Part shown: positions 1 through 9,865 of the stretch, piece by piece | How the letters are laid out: each line of letters begins with the position of its first letter | Numbering within the stretch: the first letter of the stretch is position 1 | NCBI GenBank assembly: GCA_029834535.1 | Contig: JAQMWT010000288.1 | Coordinates: 1 to 37,293, forward strand | Origin: Chrysophaeum taylorii | Lineage: Eukaryota > Sar > Pelagophyceae > Pelagomonadales > Pelagomonadaceae | Direction of reading: 5' to 3' | Length of the DNA: 37,293 bases | Program-made: the position numbers and the translations under genes | The notes under the pieces: model-generated | Seen by the model: the letters and a program-made list of their open reading frames with translations, nothing else | Databases searched by the model: none | Told to the model about the DNA's origin: nothing

Positions 1-1200
1 CCAGTAAGTTCACCTGTTCCCAGTAAGTTCACCTGGTCAGTAAGTTCACCTAGTCCAAATCTCTAACCCCAGTAAGTTCGGCACCCACTCGTGCTCACCA
101 CTCCTTCGAGCTCGTCGCTCTCGCCTCCGCCAATCTAAGCTGCTTTGATCCGCACACGCCGCTAACCTTTGAGTTTACTCTAAAACCCCCAGTAAGTTCA
201 CCTGGTCCCAGTAAGTTCACCTGGTCACAATTCCCAATCTCAAACCCCAGTAAGTTCACCTGGTCCCAGTAAGTTCACCTACAGTGCGTGTAGACGCCGG
301 GAGCTTATCGGTATTGCGCAGCACGTGTGGGGTAGGGTGGAGTCGTCGACTCAGAAGAGCATATCCGTCGTCGGTCAGAAGAGCATATTCTCGGGTTGCC
401 GATTGACAGAGAGCCACGTAGAGCTGGCGTGGCAGAAGACGGGCTTGGGCAAGAGGACGCCGACCTCGCGGGGCGTCTGGCCCTGGCTCTTGGTGATCGT
501 TTGGCGTCGGCGGGCCTTAAGGGATACAGGTTGGAGGAGCCTCGGTGACAACGACACGATCGATCATGTATCTGGTACCGTTGCAGTGGCCGTGCGACGG
601 GTCGAGGTTGCGAAGACTTTAAGCTCGCGATCAAAGTCAGCATGCCGTTGGTTGTCAGGAGTTGGAAACTCGACTGTTAAGAGCGAGGCGTCGTCTTCCG
701 ACCCAACCTAGTCGGCCGGAAAGAACTCCGACGCCTCGTCTCCGGAAAAAGGCCGCGGTCATGCGCGTTGTCAGCATCGACAACATCGTTTCGACGGAGC
801 GTGAGAATGGCGCGTCGAAAGAGCCGCCGCGGGTCGTGGAAATAGCTGCGAGGTCGCCGTGACGGCTTGAGGATCACTGTCTGGCTACTCGCCCTAGGTG
901 ATCTTACTGAGCGCCTGACCTGATCCTTACCTAAATCGAGGGCACCCGACCAGGTAGCCCGATCCCAGCCGCCGTCACCCTCGTTGGCACATACGTCCAG
1001 GCGGCAGCGATGCGTACGCCACGGGCGGGGCCACGCCTCTCTTCGCCTCCCGCGCCTCGGCGATGACCCCGACCCGGTCCCGCGTACGTATCTCCGCCCG
1101 TCAGGCACATCCCTCATGCTGACAAACCCGGCCATGATCGCGTCATGCCCCCCCCCTCTTAGGAGTCGACTTTTTCGCAAACAAACGACAGAAAACGACG
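1..1200 (+). repeat. Satellite unit A (5' end cut by window)
   Basis: First of four copies of a large repeat. It starts inside a minisatellite of 18-19 bp units (core CAGTAAGTTCACCTGGTC, 1-56 and 190-280), followed by a non-coding-looking body and a conserved tail with the TATCTCCGCCCGTCAGG segment near 1090. The reverse complement of this body is found at about 3600-4450 and 2430-3115. Open frames here differ between copies and show no recognisable domain, so I treat them as chance. It contains a stem of 10 bp (684-693 with 729-738). Confidence 0.85.
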
Positions 1201-1254
1201 CCAGACAAACATCGTGTCGATTAGAACGAACGGCAAGTGCTAGGTTCGCCAGAA

Positions 1255-2150
1255 GTTTCACCTGTCCCGTCTCAACCCTCAGGTAAGATCACCTGGTCGA
1301 GTAAGTTCACCTAGTCCCAATCTCTAACCCCAGTAAGTCCGGCAAGCCCACTACGTGCAGACACCCACGACCCCACGCTCCTTTGAGCGTCGTCTCTCAC
1401 CCCCGCCAATCTTCTGCTCGATCCGCACACGCCGCTCTTTGTTTATCGGAAAGCCCCAGTAGCTTACTTGGTCTGAGTAAGTTCACCCTCACTAAGTTCA
1501 CCAGTCAATCCCAAACCCCAGGCGTTCACCTGCGCTTTAAGTTGCCTCGTGCCGTGTGACGCCTGGAGGGCTTGACCGGTACTGCGAGACGTGTCGGGTA
1601 GGTGGACTCGTCGACCCAGTGAGCTTACCCGGGGTTGCCGATCGACAGAGAGCCACGTAGGCTGACGGGCAGAAGCACGGCCTTGGGCAACGGACCCGAC
1701 CATCGAAGGGCGTCTGGGGCTCCTGTTGATCGTTTGGCGTCGACGGGCCCTAACGAACAGGTTGGAGAGCCCGGGACACGGATCGAACAGTACTGGGACC
1801 GGTGCAGTGGCGTGGGGGTCGAGGTTGCGAAGACTAACTCGCGATCAAACTGGCATGCCTTTTGTCGGGAGTTAAACTCGACTGTAAAGAGCGGGGCGTC
1901 GTCTCCGAAACTTAGGTCGGGAAAGAAAACCGACGCCTGTTCCGGGAAAAAGGCCGGATGCGGGCGTTGTCACATCGACAACCTGTTTCGAGGGGTGAGA
2001 AGGCGCGCTGAAAGAGCCGGTGGGGCGAGGACTAGTTGCGACTCGCCGTTGACGGCAGGAACTGTCTGGCTCTGCGCTACCTGATCCTTACCCTGACTCG
2101 GGGGACAAAAACCGCGTTACGACTGGTGAGATCCGACTAGGTGGTGCGTG
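1255..2150 (+). repeat. Satellite unit B, diverged copy
   Basis: Second copy in the same orientation as unit A, clearly more decayed: the minisatellite at 1262-1530 has lost regular spacing and many units carry substitutions. The body (about 1560-2110) follows unit A in order, including the segment ending CTGATCCTTACC near 2080. Orientation flips at about 2150, where the opposite-strand version of the same tail begins. Confidence 0.75.
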
Positions 2151-3470
2151 ACGGCCGGAGATAAGTGCGCGGGGCCTAGTCGGGGTCATCGCCGAGTCGT
2201 GGGGCAGGCGAAGAGAGGACGGGCCCCGCCCGTAGGTGGTTTTGTCTTTAAATGTCGACTGCTAAGAGGGAGGTGGTTTTGTCTTTAAATGTCGACTGCT
2301 AAGAGGGGGCTGTGCGTGGGGAGCATGGAGGTGGTTTTGTCTTTAAATGTCGACTGCTAAGAGGGGGGTGTGTGTGGGGAGCATGAGGGATGTGGGTGGG
2401 TTTGTGGGGTATGAGGGATGTGCCTGACGCGCGGAGATAAGTACGCGGGACCTAGTCGGGGTCATCGCCGAGTCGTGGGGCGGTTTTGTCCCCCGATTCA
2501 GGGTAAGGATCAGGTAGGCGCGCGAGCCAGACAGTGATCCTCCAAGCCGTCTACGGCGACCTCGCAGACTGTTTCCACGACCCGCGGCGGCTCTTTCAGC
2601 GCGCCATTCTCACGCCCCGTCGAAACGATGTTGTCGATGCTGACAGCGCGCGCACGACCGCGGCCTTTTTTTCCCGGAGACGAGGCATCGGAGTTCTTTT
2701 CGGCCGACTAGGTTGGGTCGGAAGACGATGCCTCGCTCTTTACAGTCGAGTTTTCGACTCCCTGACAACCAACGGCATGCTGACTTTGATCGCGAGCTTA
2801 AAGTCTTCGCAACCTCGACCCGTCGCACGGCCACTGCAACGGTACCAGATACATGATCGATCGTGTCGTGTCACCGAGGCTCCTCCAACCTGTATCCCTT
2901 AAGGCCCGCCGACGCCAAACGATCAACAAGAGCCAGGGCCAGACGCCCCGCGAGGTCGGCGTCCTCTTGCCCAAGCCCGTCTTCTGTCACGTCCAGCTCT
3001 ACGTGGCTCTCTGTCGATCGGCAACCCCGAGGATATGCTCTTCTGGGTCGACGACTCCACCCTACCCCACACGTGCTGCGCAATACCGATAAGGCCCCTC
3101 CCGGCGTCTACACGCGCACTGTAGGTGAACTTACTGGGACCAGGTGAACTTACTGGGGTTAGAGATTGGGACTAAGTGAACTTAGTGACCAGGTGAACTT
3201 ACTGAGACCAAGTAAGCTTACTGGGGCTTTTAGAGTAAACTCAAAGCTTAGCGGCGTGTGCGGATCAAAGCAGCTTAGATTGGCGGGGGTGAGAGCGACG
3301 AGCTCAAAGGAGAGTGGGGTGAGTGGGTGTGAGCACGAGTGGGTTTACGCCGAACTTACTGGGGTTAGAGATTGGGACTAGGTGAACTTACTGGGACCAG
3401 GTGAACTTACTGGGGTTAGAGATTGGGACTAGGTGAACTTACTGGCGAACCTGTACTTGTCCTAACTACT
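2150..3470 (-). repeat. Satellite unit C, inverted copy
   Basis: Third copy, reverse complement of units A and B. It starts at the inversion point near 2150, has a local tandem array (2234-2365), then the body from about 2427 to 3115 and a minisatellite of GTGAACTTACTGG units from 3118 to 3445. The 10 bp stem is at 2681-2690 with 2726-2735, and differs from units A and D by a matched pair of changes. A long frame on the forward strand is shared with unit D, but it has no domain and runs antisense through the same DNA in unit A, so it is not called a gene. Confidence 0.85.
2234..2365 (+). repeat. Tandem 37 bp repeat with GTCGAC core
   Basis: Three near-identical 37 bp units begin at 2234, 2271 and 2329, the last after a 21 bp spacer. 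Each contains a TGTCTTTAAATGTCGACTG core followed by CTAAGAGGG. The same core recurs once at about 3518, once in reverse at 28938-28955, and in degenerate form near 1160, 17005, 25271, 25383 and 25481. Confidence 0.85.
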
Positions 3471-3478
3471 AATCGACA

Positions 3479-3523
3479 GATGTTTGTCTGTTTGTCTGTT
3501 TGTCTGTCTGTTTGTTTGTCTTT
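3479..3523 (+). repeat. TGTT/TGTC microsatellite
   Basis: An imperfect run of TGTTTGTC steps leads directly into the GTCGAC-core motif at about 3518. Simple-sequence expansion. Confidence 0.85.
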
Positions 3524-3529
3524 AAATGT

Positions 3530-4860
3530 CGACTGCTAAGAGGGGGTGTGGGGAGCATGAAGGATGTGGGTGGGTTTGTGGGGTATGAGGGATGTGCCTG
3601 ACGGGCGGAGATAAGTACGCGGGACCTAGTCGGGGTCATCGCCGAGGCGTGGGGCAGGCGAAGAGAGGACGGGCCCCGCCCGTAGGTCGTACGCATGCTG
3701 CCGCCGGACGTATGTGCGACGAAGGGTGACGTCCTGCTGGGATCGGGCGGCCTGGGCGGGTTGCCCCTCGATTTAGGAAAAGGATCAGGTAGACGCGCGA
3801 GTAAGGATCAGGTAGGCGCGAGAGCCAGATAGTGATCCTCCAAGCCGTCTACGGCGACCTCGCAGACTATTTCCACGACCCGCGGCGGCTCTTTCAGCGC
3901 GCCATTCTCACGCCCCGTCGAAACGATGTTGTCGATGCTGACAACGCGCGCATGACCGCGGCCTTTTTTTCCCGGAGACGAGGCGTCGGAGTTCTTTTCG
4001 GCCGACTAGGTTGGGTCGGAAGACGACGCCTCGCTCTTTACAGTCGAGTTTTCAACTCCCTGACAACCAACGGCATGCTGACTTTGATCGCGAGCTTAAA
4101 GTCTTCGCAACCTCGACCCGTCGCACGGCCACTGCAACGGTACCAGATACATGATCGATCGTATCGATCGTATCGTTGTTACCGAGGCTCCTCCAACCTG
4201 TATCCCGTAAGGCCCGCCGACGCCAAACGATCACCAAGAGCCAGGGCCAGACGCCCCGCGAGGTCGGCGTCCTCTTGCCCAAGCCCGTCTTCTGTCACGT
4301 CCAGCTCTACGTGGCTCTCTGTCGATCGGCAACCACGAGAATATGCTCTTCTGAGTCGACGACACGAGAATATGCTCTTCTGAGTCGACGACTCCACCCT
4401 ACCCCACACGTGCTCCGCAATACCGATAAGCCCCCTCCCGGCGTCTACACGCGCACTGTAGGTGAACTTACTGGGACCAGGTGAACTTACTGGGGTTTGA
4501 GATTGGGACTAGGTGAATATAGTGACCAGGTGAACTTACTGGGACCAGGTGAACTTACTGGGGGTTTTAGAGTAAACTCAAAGATTAGCGGCGTGTGCGG
4601 ATCAAAGCAGCTTAGATTGGCGGAGGCGAGAGCGACGAGCTCGAAGGAGTGGTGTGAGCACGAGTGGGTGCCGAACTTACTGGGGTTAGAGATTTGGACT
4701 AGGTGAACTTACTGACCAGGTGAACTTACTGGGAACAGGTGAACTTACTGGGGTTAGAGATTGGGACTAGGTGAACTTACTGACCAGGTGAACTTACTGG
4801 GACCAGGTGAACTTACTGGGGTAAGAGATTGGGACTAGGTGAACTTACTGGCCTGCACTT
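3530..4860 (-). repeat. Satellite unit D, inverted copy abutting the PDZ-PH gene
   Basis: Fourth copy, head to tail with unit C and very similar to it (the body 3830-4440 matches 2530-3110 closely). It ends in the richest minisatellite of the window: about 13 units of the 18-19 bp element between 4455 and 4860. A short duplicated block (around 4345-4390, AATATGCTCTTCTGAGTCGA twice) is specific to this copy. The array ends only about 15-50 bases before the open frame of the next gene, so it may form that gene's upstream region. Confidence 0.85.
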
Positions 4861-4982
4861 GTAATTATTATTAAAGAGGGCCGACAGTAAGTAAAGTAAC
4901 GTGCTGGGGCTTGAACGTGCTGGGGCTTGAGGAGGGTACGCATCAAAAAATCTTGAGCAGAATTGCCAGGTCGGAGCTGGTC

Positions 4983-6068
4983 ATGTTAGAAATCACCTAC
5001 ACTGTCCCTCTGGAGCTCCTGACGGCGCCGCAGCTCAAGGGGTTGCTCGAGGCCCACCGCGTCAGTGTGTGGGACGTGACGGAGGCGCGCGAGCTGCGCG
5101 AGCTCGCCAAGCAGCACGGCATCGAGGGTCGCAGACTCCGCGGAACGGCGGCGATCGAGGCCAAGGCAAAGGAGATGCTCGGCGTCTCCTCTCGCTTGGA
5201 CCGCACGATCCAGTGCGAGCCCAACGCCGAGCTCGGCCTCGTGCTGCGGCAAGTCAACGAATGGGCGATCGTGGTCGAAGCCCAACCAAAGCTCGAAGTT
5301 CGCGTCGGCGACGTCATCTCTGCCGTCGACGGCAAGTCCGTGCTCCTCGAGCGCTACGAGGACATGTTCGCGGCCTTGCGGGCTGCCAAGCAGGCGAGCC
5401 GACCCTACACGCTCACCTTTCGCCGCGCTCCCTTCCACCGCGGCTGGCTCTGTAAAAGGAGTCGCCGCAAGTCGGGGAGTATCCTCTCCGGCGTGCTGGG
5501 GTGGCGCAAGCGTTTTTTCGTTCTGGCTTACGGGGCCCTCGCTTACTACGACGAAGATCCCAAGCGCGGCGGCACAATCAAGGGACAATTCTCCTTGTCG
5601 CATCACGCGATCATCGCGACGGCTCCGAAACAATTCATGTCGGGTACCGACCGCGACCCCGGAATCGTCCTGAGCAAAGGGCCAAACGACCGCCTCGTTT
5701 TGAAGGCCGCGCGGTCGCCCTCCGACATCCACGAGTGGGCCGCTCTCCTCCACATCGCGATCGCCCACGCGAACGGCGGCAACGACCTGCTGCGAACAGA
5801 AACCCGCCGCCGCCTCGAGACCGAACTCCTTAAGCGTCGAACGATTCGCAAACAACAATGCGAGCACCTTACTGAACAACTTGAAAAAATACCATCGCCC
5901 CCGCCGCCTCCTCCTCCAGTGGTTACACCCCCGCCGCATCCTCATGTCGTCAAGCCACACCGCGATGCGTACTTCATATGCAGCAGCAGCGACGACGACG
6001 ACGACGACGCCGACGATGACGATGTCGAAAGCCCCGCTGCTTTGGAGGATGCCGCCGTCGTTATCTAG
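4983..6068 (+). CDS. PDZ and PH domain protein
   Basis: Probable membrane-associated scaffold or signalling adaptor. From the first ATG (4983) the product is 361 residues. About residues 74-148 read as a PDZ-like fold (GLVLRQV, then GDVISAVDGKSV). Residues about 150-266 are a good pleckstrin-homology domain, opening FHRGWLCKRS, with the KRFFVL strand and a C-terminal helix with the expected Trp (HEWAALL). PH domains typically bind phosphoinositides or proteins at membranes. The tail has a polyproline stretch and an Asp-rich acidic run, so is probably disordered. The frame stays open upstream to 4875 without an ATG, and translates there as LGLEEGTHQKILSRI, which resembles the end of a SAM domain. 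A missing 5' exon is therefore likely. A 16 bp tandem duplication sits at 4899-4930. A 375-codon antisense frame is a GC-bias shadow. Confidence 0.8.
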   Translation: MLEITYTVPLELLTAPQLKGLLEAHRVSVWDVTEARELRELAKQHGIEGRRLRGTAAIEAKAKEMLGVSSRLDRTIQCEPNAELGLVLRQVNEWAIVVEAQPKLEVRVGDVISAVDGKSVLLERYEDMFAALRAAKQASRPYTLTFRRAPFHRGWLCKRSRRKSGSILSGVLGWRKRFFVLAYGALAYYDEDPKRGGTIKGQFSLSHHAIIATAPKQFMSGTDRDPGIVLSKGPNDRLVLKAARSPSDIHEWAALLHIAIAHANGGNDLLRTETRRRLETELLKRRTIRKQQCEHLTEQLEKIPSPPPPPPPVVTPPPHPHVVKPHRDAYFICSSSDDDDDDADDDDVESPAALEDAAVVI

Positions 6069-6328
6069 CTCGGTTGACGCGAACACTACACCCGGCTCAG
6101 GGTGCCAGCCCACAGCTCCTTCCTTGCGGGCACCTGCACCCTTTTCGCATTGTTGCTCCTTCTTCGTCGTCCTCTGCGGTCGGTCGTCTTTGCTCTCTTC
6201 TTCTTCTTCTTCTTATTCTTCATATTTTTCTCTTTCTCTGCGCTCTCATTCATGATTCTGGCTCTTTGGCATGATACCATATTCTGCTGCCGACCTCTTG
6301 GCTTTTAAAGAACACATACCCTAATGAG
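6069..6328. other. Pyrimidine-rich intergenic segment
   Basis: Contains a TTC-rich tract (about 6190-6240) and no supportable gene. It probably combines the 3' end of the PDZ-PH transcript and the upstream region of the next ORF. Confidence 0.5.
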
Positions 6329-6968
6329 ATGACAGAGACGTTGGAGCAGGAGGTCAGCGCGCTAGTGGCGTCGTCGTCGTGCGGCGAGAGGTTGGCCGAA
6401 GACGCGTATCGCGCGATCGCCGAGCATGCGACCCGTCCCCCGCCGTGTCGAGCGCCTCTAGCGCGCGCTGAACGACCTCGCAGGCGAGTTGCACACGATC
6501 CAGCTCAAGAACGCCGTGCGCGAGGACCCCTACGGCGAGCTCGGCCCCCTCGCTCGCAGGCTCGCGAGCCGCGTGCGCGTGGCGAGTCTCGACAGAGTGC
6601 GCACGCGCCTCGAATCGCGGGTGTCAGCGCGCGTCTTGCTCTCGTCGACGAGCGGCTCGCTGGCGACGAGACCGCTCCTTTTCTCCTACGCCTGCCTCGG
6701 GGACGAAGCTCGGTTCGCGGTGCGACTGCACACCTCCGCGTCGGTTCCGACGGTCCCCGTCCTGCACGCCGTGATCTACGGCCACCACAAAAGAGTCCGC
6801 GCTTCTCGGCGTGGCTTGCGAGCGCTCGCGGTTGCACTCGGCCTCGCCCTCTCTTTCGACACCGCCATCTTCTTTTTGCTCTCATGTCACACCCTGTACG
6901 ACAACGAGCGCGACTTGGACGACGCCATCATCTCCGAGCTAGCGCTCTTGGAGGAAGAAGCCGTTTGA
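6329..6968 (+). pseudogene. Unrecognised gene, one frameshift
   Basis: Two frames make one plausible protein. The first starts at ATG 6329 (MTETLEQEVSALVASS) and runs sensibly for about 40 residues. The second carries the remainder from about 6475 (LNDLAGELHTIQLKN) to the stop at 6966-6968, ending in an acidic LALLEEEAV tail, and contains a hydrophobic stretch near 6825-6890. The switch must lie at about 6440-6480. No GT-AG intron of workable size is visible there, so this is either a real frameshift (pseudogene) or a sequencing error. I recognise no family. The base composition matches the flanking GC-rich genes, which supports host origin. Confidence 0.5.
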
Positions 6969-7012
6969 TTGTCGTATCGCCCGTCGAGATACTTAAGCAG
7001 CTTCTGAGGTAG

Positions 7013-8634
7013 CACTATGTATTTATTATGACCGTCACCGGCGGCAAAATGGAAGAGAAATGCCAACCCAGATAGCGAAGGGCGCGCTGCCGTGCGGTTC
7101 CATGTTCACAACACTCCGCGTACTTGCGTGCACTCGCGACGTGGTAGGGTTGCTCCGGCTCCCCAATGCGAGTCCAAGCGACGCTCGCCGCTGAATAGAA
7201 TGCGTATTGTTCTTTCTCGTCGAGGAGGAATAAAGTTGCAGCGATCTCACCGAGGGACGCGACAGTCCGGCGGTGGGTATCCCACTGTAGTACGGTGGTT
7301 GCTGATGCGAACGCCAATTCCGGTGGCTATTTGGTGGATCTGGCTCCAGCAGGAGTCTATTAATAAGGCTGTTGGACTGAGGCGGTTGGTTCGCTGTGAC
7401 TATCCGTCTCGGAGACCAACCTCTCCCGTGGCTGGTAGGCACCCGCAACATCCGAGACTCTCCCGGCTTCTAGCAGCCACGGCGGTCCCTGTTACCCGGT
7501 GGCTGTCTCGCTTCGGCGGGTGAGTTCGGCCTACGATCCTTACATGGGGTTCGGCAGCTGGTGAAATGTTTCTCTTTCTTTCCTGCTCCGCTCCTCCTCC
7601 ACTATAGCAGCTCCTTCCAATCACTCCCGCGTTCAAGTGGCGAGACACAACCCTGCCCATATAAAACGCGATGTGAAGCAAAGACTCGTTGACACTAGGA
7701 TTCCCCTGCTACAACAGTACTTCGGGTTCTAGCTTGTAGCTAGACACCGCCCGTCGAGTAGGCGTTATAAGAGTTCGAAAAGAGTTGACTTGATGAAGAT
7801 TCTAAATGAGAAGCATACCCGCCCGGGGTACTCGTGACTAACAAAATAAAAGAACTCAGATAAAATGCTTTTCGGAGTCCAATGCAACTCGAAACTCGGA
7901 GTGTCGTGCCTACTACGTAGTAGTGCTTGGTTTGGAGCGGCGACGCGTGGGATTATCGCCACACTCTCTCGCACCTCAGCCCATCACCGTCTTGCGCTGG
8001 GTATCCACCCATAAGGGCCATGTGCTACAGCACTCATGAATCTCTCCATTCACGGCAGCCTTGTGTTGTTGCGTTCTTGAATCGCCTAATCTCTCTGCCC
8101 ATGGCCACCTCGCCTGCCATGAGTGGGGCGACTTCTTTCGGCTATATTGCATCCATGTGCCGCCACGTGTATTGCATTCTGTGCTGCCCTTGTCTTCTGC
8201 TCTTGGCTCACTTGCGCTACATCAACGTTGACACTGTTGGTTTGCTGCTTCTGCGCTGCCCCGGTTACTTCGCCTGCAAGTGAGCTCTTCTACCTCTGGT
8301 TCTCATCCCACTTTTCTTTTCGCTCTGTTCTATTCCCAAATCTTTCCTTTTCCCCTCTATTCACAACACGCTTTTTGCGTGGTAGATCAAATCTACCTCG
8401 TATAATGATTGATTCCCAGGGGATGTGGGCGATCTGAGACCAACCTTGGAACGACCGAACACCTAGGAACTGGTGAAATAAAGAGGAGTGATTGATTGCG
8501 GGAACTGCTGTGAGTTCTGGCGCCGACGCCAACATCACCCAAGTGCCTAATGTGCTTTCTGCGTGGTGGGCCTAGTTTCTGTGACGGCAGAGTCGGGGAA
8601 TAGCCTTGAGCCTGTTGTTTCTCCAGAGAGCTAC
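7013..8634. other. Interval without a supportable gene
   Basis: Several 60-140 codon frames occur on both strands, mostly lacking ATG starts and with no recognisable domains. The minus-strand frame 7317-7015 has a protein-like composition but begins at a TTG. Part of the interval (about 8150-8400) is T/C rich. An ACACCGCCCGTCG string at 7744-7756 resembles the 3' end of small-subunit rRNA, but nothing around it does. Confidence 0.5.
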
Positions 8635-9012
8635 ACTATTATGTGTGCGACACTGGAACATTTCACACCTATCTCTACACGAGGGTTTTCTCTCCGTAAT
8701 ACGGCTTTCCCTCTCTCCTTCTTTCCTTACCCCCCCCTTCCGCCCTTTTTTATCTCAGATTATGAAGAACCCAATCTGAAGCTCTTTTCCAACATGGAGT
8801 AGGCCTCCAGGTGCGTACCGTCGGGTACGGGGTTTTCTGTTTAATTAACAGAGACTTCGTTCCTTGTCGTCAGTGTAAACGCTTCTATGGGACCTAAAGT
8901 CCTTAAGGAGTTAGGGCTTAATTAAATCCCTACCTTGTGTAGTAGCATGTGACAAGCGGAATGGTCTGTACACGCCTAAGACTGCACGCAGTCTCTACCA
9001 TGTACCCGGAGA
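8635..9012 (+). repeat. Hairpin-rich dispersed repeat, copy 1
   Basis: About 370 bp closely matching the reverse complement of 28545-28937, beginning at ACTATTATGTGTGCGACACTGG and ending at GTCAAATCTCTC. It contains a string of short perfect inverted repeats: CGTACC/GGTACG, TCTGTT/AACAGA, AGACTG/CAGTCT and GAGAG/CTCTC. No frame is conserved between copies. It could be a solo LTR, the untranslated end of an element, or a structured RNA gene; the sequence alone does not decide. Confidence 0.8.
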
Positions 9013-9139
9013 GAGTCAAATCTCTCTAGTTTTATATACCGCCGGTCAGAGAACGGCTTCAAGACTTACTAATTATTAGTGATCTCTAGCGATGTAGACG
9101 ATTGTAGACCACCTCGGTTAGGCACCATGATTCCGCACC

Positions 9140-9674
9140 GTGCAGGTGGATGGCGAGGATAAGACCGACGTAGACAGTTCGTTTGCCTTCGATTGCCTCG
9201 GGCAGAGACGTATTTCGAGCCAAATACGTAGTGACGGAGCGCGCGCAGAAAGCCGCTGTTGTCTACAATCGTCTACGATGCTTTCACGCACAATGCGCAC
9301 GCGCGATGTGCCGCGTTACATGTCTCTCCAGACCTGGCAGCATCGTATCAGAACTTCAACCCTCCTCCGGCGACTCGGCCTGGAGACTATCTACATCCAC
9401 ATCTCGCGCCGACAACTTCGCTGGGCAGGCCACGTTGCCCGGATGCCCTGGCATCGCCTCCCTCGGAAAATGCTCACTCCTCCTGGTGCGCCTCCAAACG
9501 TCCCCGTGGGTCCCCACAGTTCACGTACGGCCGTAGATAAGGCACTCCGCCAATTCCATACGAGCAGCGACCTGGTACTCCCTCGCTCAAAAACGTGACA
9601 ACTGGCGACAACAAATCAACTCGTCCTCAATCCCCCTTTCTACCACCCCCCGCCTCATCGCCAAGTGGCCCTAG
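9140..9674 (+). pseudogene. LINE reverse-transcriptase ORF, C-terminal remnant
   Basis: Decayed 3' end of a non-LTR retrotransposon ORF2. The diagnostic C-terminal block of LINE polyproteins is readable: the FHAQCARAMCRVT segment (one frame, about 9285-9325), then RRQLRWAGHVARMPWHRLPRK (split over frames, about 9408-9470), then RDNWRQQI near 9595-9620, ending IAKWP and a TAG at 9672-9674. At least two or three frameshifts separate these blocks, so it is inactive. It is followed by a 3' untranslated stretch and a TTAG/TTCG tail. The reverse transcriptase core itself is absent, so the copy is 5' truncated, as is usual for target-primed insertion. Confidence 0.85.
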
Positions 9675-9728
9675 TCGCACGCGCCATGGCGCTGGGAGTA
9701 CCCGTGCATTGGGGTGAAGGCTGGCCTC

Positions 9729-9762
9729 TTAGTTAGTTAGTTCGTTAGTTCGTTAGTTCGTC
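9729..9762 (+). repeat. TTAG/TTCG tail of the LINE
   Basis: A run of TTAGTTAGTTAG then TTCGTTAGTTCG closes the LINE remnant. The retroposon copies at 20.7, 23.6 and 26.1 kb carry the same type of tail, which indicates that LINEs here end in 4 bp simple repeats rather than poly(A). Confidence 0.85.
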
Positions 9763-9865
9763 TCTAGAGGTATAGAGATGATGTCCTTGACTCAAAATGA
9801 AGTTATCCAACCGACACTCAACGGATCGTTCGTGACGTAGCGCTAACGCGTAGATAGTCTCAACT

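Noticed and set aside
1..290. CRISPR-like appearance of the 18-19 bp repeats
   Set aside because: Spacers are 0-5 bases or themselves repeated, there are no cas genes, and the context is eukaryotic; it is a minisatellite.
3832..4383. 183-codon frame shared by satellite units C and D
   Set aside because: Conservation is explained by recent duplication of the whole unit; no domain, and diverged units A and B do not keep the frame.
4986..6113. 375-codon minus-strand frame opposite the PDZ-PH gene
   Set aside because: Composition is that of an antisense shadow (VVVVVAAAA run opposite the Asp-rich tail); no domain.
7744..7756. ACACCGCCCGTCG, as at the 3' end of small-subunit rRNA
   Set aside because: The flanking bases do not continue as rRNA on either side; a chance match.
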